From Perkinsus olseni (taxonomy: Eukaryota; Perkinsozoa; Perkinsida), in the NCBI GenBank assembly GCA_013115125.1, contig JABANN010000071.1:1-64000 (forward strand): a DNA stretch of 64,000 bases, in the 5' to 3' direction. Below are positions 10,696 to 20,364 of this stretch, one piece after another. The position numbers and the translations under genes were made by a program. Under the pieces are notes generated by a model. It was not told the origin of the DNA. It did no database searches and saw only the letters and a list, made by a program, of their open reading frames with translations. The number at the start of each line of letters is the position of its first letter. The stretch's first letter is position 1.

Positions 10696-11882
10696 TCAAC
10701 CTTGACCAGGGGGACTGGTGAAGCCTTTCATGAGTCTAACACCAACATTGTGGGCTTCTGTGATACCCCTCGGGATACTCCCCACCACTGCTGAGCTCGG
10801 AAGACACGACGACACATCAGTTATTCTACCGTGCTTGCCCAACGCCTCACGGACAGCTCTGAACGTCATCCAGTAGGGCGGAGCGAAGAGGCTGAGGTGA
10901 GGCTCAAAGGGAGGGCAGAGAGCGTGAAGGCAGAGAACTGAGAACTCCGAGGGATACCGGAAGCCGAATTGGGTCTGTTTGAGCAGCTCCACGGCGAGAG
11001 ACGTGGGTTTGCCTTTATCAGCCACCAAAGACTGATGGAGGGCCTCCACGCACTGGGCATGGAGATTGTCAAGCTGCTGAAGATGGCCCCGATTCAAACA
11101 CCTGCGATGAAACTACCGTGGGAATTAGGCGACACCAAACACAAGCTAGTAAGCTACTCCGAGACAACTCTCCGTTGAGACCCCTGTCCCGACTGACCTA
11201 GACAACTCTCCGTTGAGACCCCTGTCCCGACTGACCTGATGTCATAGCTCCTAGACGACTTGGTGATACCCAAAACATGGTGGCCTGAAGTGCTAGAGGG
11301 CCAGGGGCAGTCCATGACCAGTGTATCGAAGTCGGCATGCCATACTCTAGATGGCTTTGCTCCAGTGAATCTACACGAAGCCTAGTCATGTGGCTGTCCC
11401 GTTTTGTGTCGCGAACAGTACTTACAGTCGACTAAGCTTCTGTGGCCTGTGGTGACGAGAGGCCTGCCCCTTCTCTTGAAGAAGCTTCGGTGTCGGCTTG
11501 GCCACCATTACAGCCTCTAGTAGCGGATCGTGCTGGCCGACTGGTCTTATGTTGCCATCCCCTACAGCTTCACCGCACGCCACGCAGCGAGAGACCGGCA
11601 GCAAATTAGGCAGACCGCAGCTGAAAACAACCAGCGAATGAGCACCAGTCAACCACAGTGACCCTACCTTGAGCAAATCTTCTTGTGCGTGCGGTGCCCG
11701 AAATAACGGGAAGCCTCAGCGGCAGGTGGATTATCATCAGGCTGGACCGTTGCGCTGCTATTGGTGGTGTAATGCTTATACGCCGTCACTCTCGCTATAG
11801 ACGGTGCTCGGGCCAGGACCATGCTAGTCCCACATAGTGTTGCTAGCACTGGAACCCTTGCACAGTGAAGTGGTTTAGCCAT
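10696..11882 (-). CDS. HIT-superfamily protein with zinc-ribbon-like insert and degenerate histidine triad
   Basis: Four exons (11668-11882, 11426-11620, 11236-11370, 10696-11101; introns 47, 55 and 134 bp) sum to 317 codons, 316 aa. The leader MAKPLHCARVPVLATLCGTS may target mitochondria. It is followed by two cysteine pairs (ICSSC and CVACG) typical of a zinc ribbon. The HIT fold follows: FDTLVMDCPWP, HHVLGITK, YDIR, LDNLHAQCVEALHQ, FGFRYPSEFS and VLCLHALCPPF. In active HIT proteins the last motif is H-x-H-x-H; here the three positions read C, H and L, so the nucleophile is probably missing. That suggests a binding or regulatory role. The third intron contains a tandem duplication. Confidence 0.7.
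11163..11237. repeat. Tandem duplication of a 38-bp unit containing a splice donor
   Basis: Two copies that are identical over 37 bp, 11163-11199 and 11201-11237, sit inside the third intron of the HIT-like gene. Read on the minus strand, each copy starts with a GTCAG donor. The first unit (11235 down to 11198) starts with GT and ends with TAG, so it is itself shaped like a 38-nt intron. Confidence 0.9.
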
Positions 11883-12250
11883 TGAGAAGGAGATTACTGC
11901 GAAGGGTCTCAATACACTCTTATCCGGTTACACGTTTGTTCGTCAAATGCATCTTCTCGTCGCTACAAAAAGGCGAAAGGCTCCAAAAGAGAGCAACTCG
12001 ACTATTCTCTATTCTCATGAAAGTCGCTGACATGGAGCAACATAATCGGTACCGGGGCGTTGAGACGATGCACAGCTTGAATTGATGGATTCTTCTAATA
12101 ACGATACATGCTCTTACTCCTCCTTATCACCTCCCTATCACCTCAATGGTTCACGTAGAGCCGTTGTCAGTCAATATTCGGCGACTTCAACTTCGCATAT
12201 TCAGCTGCTGCGTCGCGGCCATCACATTCTCAACCACAAGCCCTCAACCA
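11883..12250. other. Intergenic region between HIT-like and membrane-protein genes
   Basis: 368 bp upstream of the HIT-like start and downstream of the polytopic membrane-protein stop. Only short ORFs; nothing recognisable seen. Confidence 0.4.
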
Positions 12251-13663
12251 CTACGAGGCAGCCCGCAGTCCGCTGAATGGTAGTTCGCCAGGGGCTGTGC
12301 TGGGCATATCCCTCGGCCGAAGCTGATGGGCAGGGAAGTAGGCGATGAAGGCTTCATCCTGAACTGTGACACTGAGTGCTAGCAGACCACCAAGTAGTCG
12401 ACCGTGGCGTCTAATCAACCCCTCGAGGATCCTTCGCCGGAAAGTCGTTATCTGGCTGCGCCTTCTCTGGCGAGCAGCTCGCAGGCCGGTGGCATAGGGG
12501 CTGTTGTGAAAGCCTCTAGTAACTAATGACAGCCAGGGGAAGTTGTGGTAGAGGTGCTCGAAGGCTCCATCGAACCAACGGACGTCCATTGCGTAAGACA
12601 GCTGATTGAGAGCTGCAACATAGGACAGTATTGGGAAGAGGGACAGGCCCAAGCTGGTGCCCTCAATGGCAAAACTCAGTGACGTGAGCTTACATATGAG
12701 GAATGATGCGGTGAGAAGGAAGATGACAGCGAAGACTACCACCGCCATCAAAGCCTTCATAGACCAAGTCACTCTAGCCGCCAACTCCCGTACGTGCACC
12801 TCAGCCCTGAGTGCCAGATCAGTAGTACTTCGACGCCGCTCCAGTCGCGCCACAGCCGATGGGTCGTCCCCGCGTGGTCCTAAGTGCGTCCAGACGAAGC
12901 GCCACAGGTCCTGTACGAGCATGTTGCTGGGGGAGAAGAGCAGGGTTGAGAAGCCCGATATGTGCAGCATTGTTATCTTTATTCGAAGGAGGCTTCTGGA
13001 GGTAGCAAGGGTGACCAGCAGCTGCGCCCACATGATGACAATCGCCAGTAATTCTATAACCACTTGCACTAGCAGTATACGGACATACGAGAAACACTCC
13101 TGGTCGTTGACCATTTCAGGATCCTCGCAGTTAGGTGGCACCGCGCCCGCCTCTCGTACAGCTTCATCTCTGCCAAAGGCCAAAACCACGAGCAGGTTGA
13201 GGCCCGATATTGACTTCATGGCTTGATAGAAGGTGAAGGCGATGAAGCCGGTGTTGAGGCAGACGGTCAGCAAACGGAAGGAGGCGTCACCGATCCTCCA
13301 TAACCTACTACGCTCATACTCGAGCATCAATGCCAAGTTCATAGCCTGAACCCAGAATGGCTGGAAGTTTGTCGACGCAGCGTCTTGCAACTCAACAAGG
13401 CACTTCAGCTTCCTCGACTGCCACTCTCTTTCAGCAGCAGTAGTGTAGCTCCCGAAAGCGTAGAGGCTCGAGTTCAGCCTAGGTCTGCTGAGAGAAGGAG
13501 ATGACACCTTCAATCGAGGCCTACGTCTCCGTCCGAAGTAGTAAAGGCGCCTGGATCGCGATGAGGGAGTGACCGTCGTGAAGAACAGCGACGGGTGATG
13601 CTGATGGCCGACTGCAGACGACGAAGATGAAGGCCGCTGACTTGGCCCCTCCCATGGTTGCAT
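12251..13663 (-). CDS. Polytopic membrane protein, lineage-specific family, intronless copy
   Basis: 470 aa from an ATG at 13663. The N-terminal 75 residues are Ser/Arg-rich. Hydrophobic helices follow, around residues 125-150 (LLTVCLNTGFIAFTFYQ), 193-220 (ILLVQVVIELLAIVIMW), 300-335 (LMAVVVFAVIFLLTASFLICKL) and 340-360 (LFPILSYVAALNQLSY). The loop before the second helix is acidic with two cysteines. The C-terminal tail is basic and ends near DEAFIAYFPAHQ. The next gene upstream (13767-15224) is a clear tandem paralogue, sharing FLICKLTSLSFAI, ISGxSTLxFSPSxML and the QVVIEL junction. No known transporter or receptor family recognised. Confidence 0.75.
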   Translation of the reverse strand: MQPWEGPSQRPSSSSSAVGHQHHPSLFFTTVTPSSRSRRLYYFGRRRRPRLKVSSPSLSRPRLNSSLYAFGSYTTAAEREWQSRKLKCLVELQDAASTNFQPFWVQAMNLALMLEYERSRLWRIGDASFRLLTVCLNTGFIAFTFYQAMKSISGLNLLVVLAFGRDEAVREAGAVPPNCEDPEMVNDQECFSYVRILLVQVVIELLAIVIMWAQLLVTLATSRSLLRIKITMLHISGFSTLLFSPSNMLVQDLWRFVWTHLGPRGDDPSAVARLERRRSTTDLALRAEVHVRELAARVTWSMKALMAVVVFAVIFLLTASFLICKLTSLSFAIEGTSLGLSLFPILSYVAALNQLSYAMDVRWFDGAFEHLYHNFPWLSLVTRGFHNSPYATGLRAARQRRRSQITTFRRRILEGLIRRHGRLLGGLLALSVTVQDEAFIAYFPAHQLRPRDMPSTAPGELPFSGLRAAS

Positions 13664-13766
13664 TATCCGATAAGGCTAGTGAAGCCAACTCCCATCATGA
13701 ATCCAAGACAGTCTGTCAAGATGTACTGGAAATGATTCATGGCAGCATGAACGTACGACTATACGC

Positions 13767-15224
13767 TCAGGATGATGGATAACTTATGTTACGAATAGCG
13801 CTCTTTGACGACCTCTTCCCGGAATGCATAGAGTTGGCCTTTATAGGTGCATGATGAGCCACGAAGGCTTCATCGCGGACCTCTAGGGACAGCGATAGTA
13901 AGAACCCTCGGATCAGACCAAACCTGAGGATGCACTCTTCCAATGGGCAGCCAACACGATTGCCTACTGCATCAGCAACGTGGAAACTATCCTCGCTCGA
14001 AATAAGAGGATTTCTTCCTGCTTCTTCTTCCTTCTAGCCTCCCTCACAGCAGTCCCAGATGGCCCTCCCGAGGTCGGCGCCGAGAACAGGAATCTATAGT
14101 TTTGATAAAGCTGCTCGCTCGCTCCCCTGTTCCATTGTGAGTCCTTCACATATGCCTGAAGATGGGAACTGTCCCCACAGCCTGGTAGGGCAGGCGTTAT
14201 CACCAGCTGATTGAGCGCTCCTATGTACGTTATCAGCGGTAGGACCCGGAGCTGGGAGAAGACGTTGTGCTTTATAGCAAAACTCAAGGAAGTGAGCTTG
14301 CAGATGAGGAAGAAGCAACTGCAGCCCACCACGATACCAAAAAGCAGCAGCAAGCTAACTCTGCCCATCAAATGAAGGGCCCTGCGGAGTATAGCCCTCC
14401 CGCTAAGCCCGGCCGATGGATATATGGACATCATCGATCCATGGGCAACCTGAATTCTCCTGTACTGTATAACACTACCGTCCCTCTGCTACTACCTCGT
14501 CTTTCGTTCGACCGCCTGCCGTGTTTCCTCCTATATGAGAATCCTCCTTTAGAAGCGCTCTCGGGCAGTTACCCAGGTATAGGTCATTCATATAGTTCCA
14601 TATAGTTTGCAGTAGCATAGGGCTTGGCGAGAACATCAACGTCGAGACCCCAGAGATGTATATCATAGCCCTAGAGGCTTTAAGAACTGTCCTCGCCCTC
14701 CCATGCCGATCATGGTTGAACATAAGACCGACCAGAAGGAATAGTAGCCATAAATACATGTAAGACAGACTGCCAAGTTCGATAACAACCTGACTTCACC
14801 CCTCCGAAAGACCCCGTCTGCTGATGGACCCCACCTGGGCTATGAGTATGCTCAAATGCTCGAAGCATCTTCCATTGGCATCTTTCTTGCATTGGTCAGT
14901 CATTCCCTGTTCGTCATAGCCGCGGCCGTACAAGAGTAACTCCACCAGATTGAGCATTTTAACAGCATTGTAGACCTCTATGAAGGTGTACACTATGAGC
15001 CATGTATTCAAGCCAAAGGCCATCAACCGTATGAACGCCAAAAAGTATCTATTATTCACCCCCAACTGCGCATGATCCGCTTCGCCGTGTTTGAACAGGA
15101 TCCCGATGTTCAGCCTTTGTACCGCCGCACTTTGGAACTTCACGTCACTCGTCACCTTCGATACATCCGCTGGTTCATCATCTCGGCCTGTCGTTGATGG
15201 CTGATCATTATGACTGGCTCGCAT
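13767..15224 (-). CDS. Polytopic membrane protein, lineage-specific family, intron-bearing copy
   Basis: Four exons (14835-15224, 14496-14789, 13988-14449, 13767-13934; introns 45, 46 and 53 bp) sum to 438 codons, 437 aa. The ATG at 15224 gives MRASHNDQP. Membrane helices match the neighbouring copy: MAFGLNTWLIVYTFIEVY, the QVVIEL helix, VSLLLLFGIVVGCSCFFLICKL and LPLITYIGALNQL. The tail LEVRDEAFVAHHAP aligns with VTVQDEAFIAYFPA of the paralogue. Identity is moderate and the loops differ in length, so the duplication is old. Function unknown. Confidence 0.7.
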
Positions 15225-15764
15225 AACGACCACAACAAGGACTGAGAAAAAAGTGCACGAAAAATGCACAACGGTTCTTTCAAATAGTTACCAGGATCGT
15301 TGAATAAACCGATTTTGAAACTCTAAACCCAACTTTGAACCGCATTGAACGCGTGAAAGTTCTAATCCCAGAATCGATTTTGAGTGTCAGAATCTTTCTA
15401 TGGAACAAGGGAATCGTCGAATTTTGTCACGATACCACCCCGATGGGGATTTTGCTTCTGTGCTAGGCAGATGCCTTTTAATAGGTGGCAGAGCACTATT
15501 TGGCCGCAGTTTTCGGCACAGGCGATGAACTATCTGCAGCGACCCGATGCTGCTTGGTCGACGAACTAGGACCTCTTTGACGCATTTCGGGCAATTCCTA
15601 AAATCCAAGGTACGGGACCATATTGCAAGGAGGCATCTCCGAGGATCCGGTTGTCCTTGCCAAGGGCCCCTCGGCGATAGTGTGGGAATTCGCCTGCCCT
15701 CTCGGGTTTTGGGACGGGTTTCGGGCCTTCCCGTGGAATATCTCACAGTTTTCGTCCATTTTTG
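15225..15764. other. Divergent intergenic region
   Basis: 540 bp between the minus-strand membrane-protein gene and the plus-strand gene at 15765. Overlapping short ORFs occur on both strands without any recognisable domain. It probably holds two promoters facing outward; no motif assigned. Confidence 0.4.
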
Positions 15765-16273
15765 ATGTTATCGAAGAGCGTCTCGGCAGCACGACCATCT
15801 CTGACTACAGCAGAGAGGGCCTTCACGACATGGAGTGACCATGCCGTCATAGCAAGTAGGAACGACTGTGTCCTCGGTTGATCTCTGTTCTCGGCCCTCT
15901 ATTGCTCCGCGTCTCAGGGGCGATCAACAAAAGATTCCCGAATGAAGACCCTAGAGGCGTTCAAGATCGGAAGATACCACAGCTTGTGAAGAAGCTCCAA
16001 TTCGATGTCTCTGGCGGCAGTCCCAAGCAAGATGAGCTGTCCATGGTGAAGTCATTGTGGCTCGAAATGTATGAGAGGCGGCTACACGATGCAGCCTACG
16101 ATGAAGCAGCAGACTCGGGTGAGCTGTGTGACGGCGAACTTCATTCGTGGCGGAAGGACAGAATGGATACCGAAAAGGACCCCACCAAAGTGGTGCCGGA
16201 GTTGGCAAGTGCTCAGAGCGTTCAACGGGCTCGCAAGGCCGAGCAAGAAATGCTCAATCGGTTGAAGAAGTAG
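15765..16273 (+). CDS. Small mitochondrial-type protein, unknown function
   Basis: Exons 15765-15855 and 15918-16273 (intron 62 bp) give 148 aa. The N-terminus MLSKSVSAARPSLTTAERAF is a good mitochondrial transit peptide. The body is charged and helical (IPQLVKKLQFD, VKSLWLEMYERRLHDAAYDEAAD) and ends in a Lys-rich helix, QRARKAEQEMLNRLKK. A small helical subunit of a mitochondrial complex is a fair guess from composition only. The gene ends about 120 bp before the next plus-strand gene. Confidence 0.6.
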
Positions 16274-16391
16274 ACTCTGCAGCAATGACACGATTTTTAT
16301 TCATCGTTGTGAGGGGTCGAGTTGTCACATCTGGGGAGGTACTGACATATTGACAGGTTTGACTGAATGCACCTGCACTATAGTGCTTTTG

Positions 16392-19031
16392 ATGGCTTCT
16401 GTTGTCGTTCCGTTGTCCTGGCGTACATACCTCGTCTGGCTTCTTTCATCCTCGTTCCATGCTGGTGTATCGCAGCTGCCGGACACTTGCCGCCGTTGCT
16501 TGCCGTCCGAGGCCACTATCGATCATCGTCACGCTTGGAGTAGATTCGTCTTCGGAACGCATTCCGAGGACCTTCAACGCTTCCTGGATTCCAACCTCTC
16601 GACCCACTGTGATGCAGCATTCTCCCGTATGATAGTAGAAGGTATGGGCGGCTCCGTCAGTGAGTGTGACTCCGACCGAAGCAGTTGTCTCGAGAGGGTT
16701 CTCTACCATCATCCATGTCCCGTGCACTTTACCCTGGACATCGTCACTACCTCAGTATGCGCCTACTTTCTTTCTCATCAACCCGGTGTCTCAGCCCTTC
16801 TATTGTCCTTGCTCACAACCTTCAGCGCTGAAGTGCAGCCCTGTCTTGATAGCGGTGACTGGCCTGGCTTCACCAGCGTCGACTGGTTGCGCAACGTACC
16901 AGCGATCATACGCTCTCTCGGCTCAGACGCTCGAAGCTCGACCTGGCGCTGGTCCTCGACTAACCTCACTTTATCTCGCTACGTAGAGACCCATCCATGC
17001 TCGATGAACTCGAGCAGTCTTCACGACATAGACCGTTGTTGTGGCCCTGATGACGACAAGTCGGGTGTGGTCAACTGGACTCTAGTGAACGGTGCATTGA
17101 GCGACGCTTTCTCTCATTCTAGATTCTTTGAAGTCCGACTGCCTCTCTTCGAAAGTCTCATCGAGCCGGCCAGCGCCACACTGCTCGAGCTTGCCACCAC
17201 AGTAACGTGTCGATCCGGTCTGCTCGCCCTCCAGTTGTTGGGGCACATCCAAGAGAGGTCGGCAAGTGGGCTACGCAATGATCAGACGGGTCTCATGCAA
17301 GAGGGAGTGGAGTTGTTATTACGCTCCTTCTCCTGGCCAGAGATAGCACGCTCGACCTATCCCTTATTCGGGCTGGTATCAAGGGCGGTCGCCACTCTGA
17401 GAACGACGGGCACCGACTACGAGTGTTCCGATGAGGCGAAGAACCTCCTCGGTCAACTTAATGAGGTTGTAGCATCCCTCCAGCCTTTGGAGAGCTTGAG
17501 AGCCATCAGTCCCGCACTCGAGCAGCTCGTGGCTCACCATGATGATGACCCAGATACTTGTACCATGTGCCACATGCATCTGATGTCCACCACTCATGCC
17601 GCCTTAGCAGCAAGAGAAGCATTATCAGGGAAGGATGCAGCCGTTCATGTTGAACAAGCTAGTCGATGGTTCCTCGATACCCCAGGAGGGAATAGCGACC
17701 GGCTCATGCTGTCAACCCCCTGGCCTCTCTTCGAGTTCCTCAGCATGGTCTGGCCGGGTTATGCGGAGAGCCATCGTGATGGGAGTAATGATGCGTGTAC
17801 CTCCGTAGTCGAGGCGAGGCCTAGCAGTCCCTCATGGACTCGCAGGTTAGAGGCATTAACTGAGTTGGTTAGTGCTTCCGCAGCGTATCGCACGTTCGGT
17901 TCGGCTGACGCTCCGCCTTGGAGAGCTCCCTTGATGAAGGAGTTGAAGCACGTAGCTGCCGCAGCTAAAGAGGCGGGAGACCATGGCGTTAGCGTGGCCC
18001 TCCTGGAGACTCTCGACCAGGACGTTCAGTGGAGGCACCCCAAGGATACGGTCACGAACTTCTCACCCGAGCAAGGCGCATGCAAGCTACTGGAGCATGC
18101 TGAGATACATCGTCGGTGGCAGGAGTTCAGACAGTCTCCCCACAACACCACCTCTTCTCGATACATCAACGGCATTTGTAAGCCTTGCCTAGGGATTGCA
18201 CTGAAGTGGCGAGCTGACTATATCAGAGTGGATCCTGCCAAGTGCCCTCAGCTCATGGATAGACTCTACCGTCAGTACGATATGGTGCTGGTACTGGACT
18301 ACTCCCCTGCTGGCAGTCCTCGTCCGATTGCTCCTACCTTTACCACGCAAGTATGGCTATACATGCCGAGCGAGCCACATGCCCTGCAAGGTAGAGTTCA
18401 CCTACCCGACGGTTATTCTCCAGTAGTCGTGGATGAATATGGTGTAGTCAGCCCTGGGTCGAGATTGGAGGCGGTGGAACTTTGGTATCGGTACCCCGTC
18501 GCTGCCCTCCGAGAAGCTCTCGGGCAGCCCATCGAGAACCGCGGAGACTGCGTCCTCCTCTTCGGCCAGCCTGACGATAAGTTGGCTGCACACCTCATCA
18601 ACCATCATAACGTCCGCGTTGTCTTTACGGGTGGCAGCGGCTCTGGGAATACTCAGTACCAATACTATCAGCTCCTGAGGGAATCCTGTAAGGTAGCCGT
18701 CTTACCTTGGGACGGGAGGTTCTCCGCAGGCCAGGTGATCGCCGATGGAGCCCTTATGGGTGTCCCAGTTGTGGCTCCTCGGCAGAAGCTCTTCGCTCGC
18801 CTCCTACTACCCTCTATGTTCAGCTACATCAGCAACGATGTCAATGAAATAACGGCCCGAGTTCTGCTACTGTTGTCGAGGCCTGACCTCTATCGCCACA
18901 CTGTGGAGGTCATGGAGGAAGGTCTCCTCGGTCTACTGGACTGGGAAAGACTCGAAACGCCCGGTAGCTTCCTACTCAGAGTCAATCATCATCGACAACA
19001 GTACACGGCTCATGAGCACGTCGTAGATTGA
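16392..19031 (+). CDS. Large luminal protein with glycosyltransferase-like C-terminal region
   Basis: A single 879-aa ORF from the first ATG at 16392. The start MASVVVPLSWRTYLVWLLSS is a signal peptide or anchor. There are many cysteines and several N-x-S/T sites in the first 400 residues, including a CxxC (DTCTMC) near 390, all fitting the secretory pathway. The last 250 residues look like the nucleotide-sugar half of a GT-B glycosyltransferase: VVFTGGSGSG, then CKVAVLPWDGRFSAGQVIADG followed directly by ALMGVPVVAP, the usual acidic-Gly-acceptor pattern of a donor site. No intron. I could not assign a CAZy family; an O- or N-glycan transferase specific to the lineage is the best guess. Confidence 0.6.
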   Translation: MASVVVPLSWRTYLVWLLSSSFHAGVSQLPDTCRRCLPSEATIDHRHAWSRFVFGTHSEDLQRFLDSNLSTHCDAAFSRMIVEGMGGSVSECDSDRSSCLERVLYHHPCPVHFTLDIVTTSVCAYFLSHQPGVSALLLSLLTTFSAEVQPCLDSGDWPGFTSVDWLRNVPAIIRSLGSDARSSTWRWSSTNLTLSRYVETHPCSMNSSSLHDIDRCCGPDDDKSGVVNWTLVNGALSDAFSHSRFFEVRLPLFESLIEPASATLLELATTVTCRSGLLALQLLGHIQERSASGLRNDQTGLMQEGVELLLRSFSWPEIARSTYPLFGLVSRAVATLRTTGTDYECSDEAKNLLGQLNEVVASLQPLESLRAISPALEQLVAHHDDDPDTCTMCHMHLMSTTHAALAAREALSGKDAAVHVEQASRWFLDTPGGNSDRLMLSTPWPLFEFLSMVWPGYAESHRDGSNDACTSVVEARPSSPSWTRRLEALTELVSASAAYRTFGSADAPPWRAPLMKELKHVAAAAKEAGDHGVSVALLETLDQDVQWRHPKDTVTNFSPEQGACKLLEHAEIHRRWQEFRQSPHNTTSSRYINGICKPCLGIALKWRADYIRVDPAKCPQLMDRLYRQYDMVLVLDYSPAGSPRPIAPTFTTQVWLYMPSEPHALQGRVHLPDGYSPVVVDEYGVVSPGSRLEAVELWYRYPVAALREALGQPIENRGDCVLLFGQPDDKLAAHLINHHNVRVVFTGGSGSGNTQYQYYQLLRESCKVAVLPWDGRFSAGQVIADGALMGVPVVAPRQKLFARLLLPSMFSYISNDVNEITARVLLLLSRPDLYRHTVEVMEEGLLGLLDWERLETPGSFLLRVNHHRQQYTAHEHVVD

Positions 19032-19110
19032 GCTTCTCCCAGCAGCCGTCTTTCGTTAAGACTCACGCGTGTGCGAGAACTAGTTCTTTCCAGTTCATCT
19101 CATTCACATT

Positions 19111-20053
19111 ATGCCCACTGAGGTCACATCTGCCGACCATCCAGTGCCCGCAGTCTTCGAGGCCGACGCTGAGGAGTACTTCAATCGTAACCAGGTCTAT
19201 GAGACTGCTCGACAGCTACTGCAGGATCTTCTGCTCAAGAGACCGGAGAATCCTCTGCAATTCATGGCTGACTGGCTTAACCACGGAGGCAACAAGGGGA
19301 GGTAAGTTTAAATTATCGTACGTCACCAATGGGCTCATGATGAGCCGCTCATCATTACCTCTTTGACAGGTTTATTATCTTGGGACCTCCAGGGATCGAC
19401 CTCAGTGGCCTCTGTGATTCTCTGGTCGCCAGAAAGAAGGCCGCGGGCGATGGTCACGAAGTTGTGCATATCAAAGGCGACGAGGTCTGCGGCGGCGGTG
19501 AGGGGTCGTCGCGTCGTGAGTCGCCAATTTTTTCACGTGATGTCATCAGGAATCACGGATGCCTCATCTCCCGAAACCGACAGAAAAATGTCTGCGGCGA
19601 TGGCGGCAGCTGTGGAGGCCCAAGTAGGCAAACACAATGCCTGGGTCATCTCGGGTTTTCCTAGAACAAGGGCTCAGGTTAGTTCTCTTCACCAGCACGT
19701 CTTACACTCGTACGACCTGTTCAGGCACGACTGATGCTCACGAAGTGGAGTGTCGTCCCCGACCGGGCGTTGATACTGACTATGCCTGAGGGAAGCCAGG
19801 AGCTAGAGAGCAGCGCTGATAAGGATTGTGAGAGACTCTACGAAGAGCGCATTCCAGCAGTGAAAGAACTTCTCAAGTAGGCGCCCCCGAGTGGGCCGAT
19901 GGCTAACCTCTCGGTCTGTTTGCTCTCCCGCTTGGCCGTAGGTACATAGCCACTGAGGTAGAGATCTATCCTGGAGATAAGGAGAGTACTTCTCAGCGGA
20001 TGTACAGCCTCCTATTCGACAGGCAAGAACATAAAGAAGTGAAGACGAATTGA
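19111..20053 (+). CDS. Dpy-30/RIIa-domain protein with degenerate adenylate-kinase domain
   Basis: Five exons (19111-19301, 19370-19497, 19550-19677, 19725-19876, 19942-20053; introns 68, 52, 47 and 65 bp) sum to 237 codons, 236 aa. Residues about 20-55 form a Dpy-30/RIIa-type dimerisation helix (VYETARQLLQDLLLKRPENP, then FMADWL). Next comes an adenylate-kinase-like domain: FIILGPPGIDLSGLC where an active enzyme has GPPGSGKGTQ, then WVISGFPRTRAQ, which is intact. The P-loop lysine is missing, so ATP binding by this loop is doubtful. The arrangement resembles ciliary adenylate-kinase-7-type proteins. A further 3' exon is possible (20110-20292). Confidence 0.7.
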
Positions 20054-20109
20054 GGAGCGAGTCCCAGGATGGGGCATCCACGAACACCCGATAACGGTGT
20101 GATATCATG

Positions 20110-20292
20110 CCTGTTGACCCTTGTGTTCCTGGAGTACGAACAGGAGCGCTGTATCGGAGTCCGAAGTTCGGACAAGAGAGATTCAGCCATGCCTTTGCCA
20201 AAACTCTAGGAAGAATCCCGCAAGTACCACGTCGAAGATTCCTCGGTCAGCTCCGTCTTGTAGGAGTACCTTGCCGGGACTGAATCTAAGAC
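20110..20292 (+). other. Open frame that may be a terminal exon of the kinase-like gene
   Basis: A 60-codon frame begins MPVDPCVPGVRTGALYRSPK and ends LRLVGVPCRD before a stop. Its composition is protein-like, unlike the repeat-rich DNA that follows, but I could not close a splice to the upstream exon without a stop. It could be a small separate gene, a last exon or chance. Confidence 0.3.
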
Positions 20293-20364
20293 TCAAAAGC
20301 CTTACCAGGTGAGATTACGCCGTGTAATTTACGCGACGGTAAGCGGCAAAGATATTGGGCCGCC

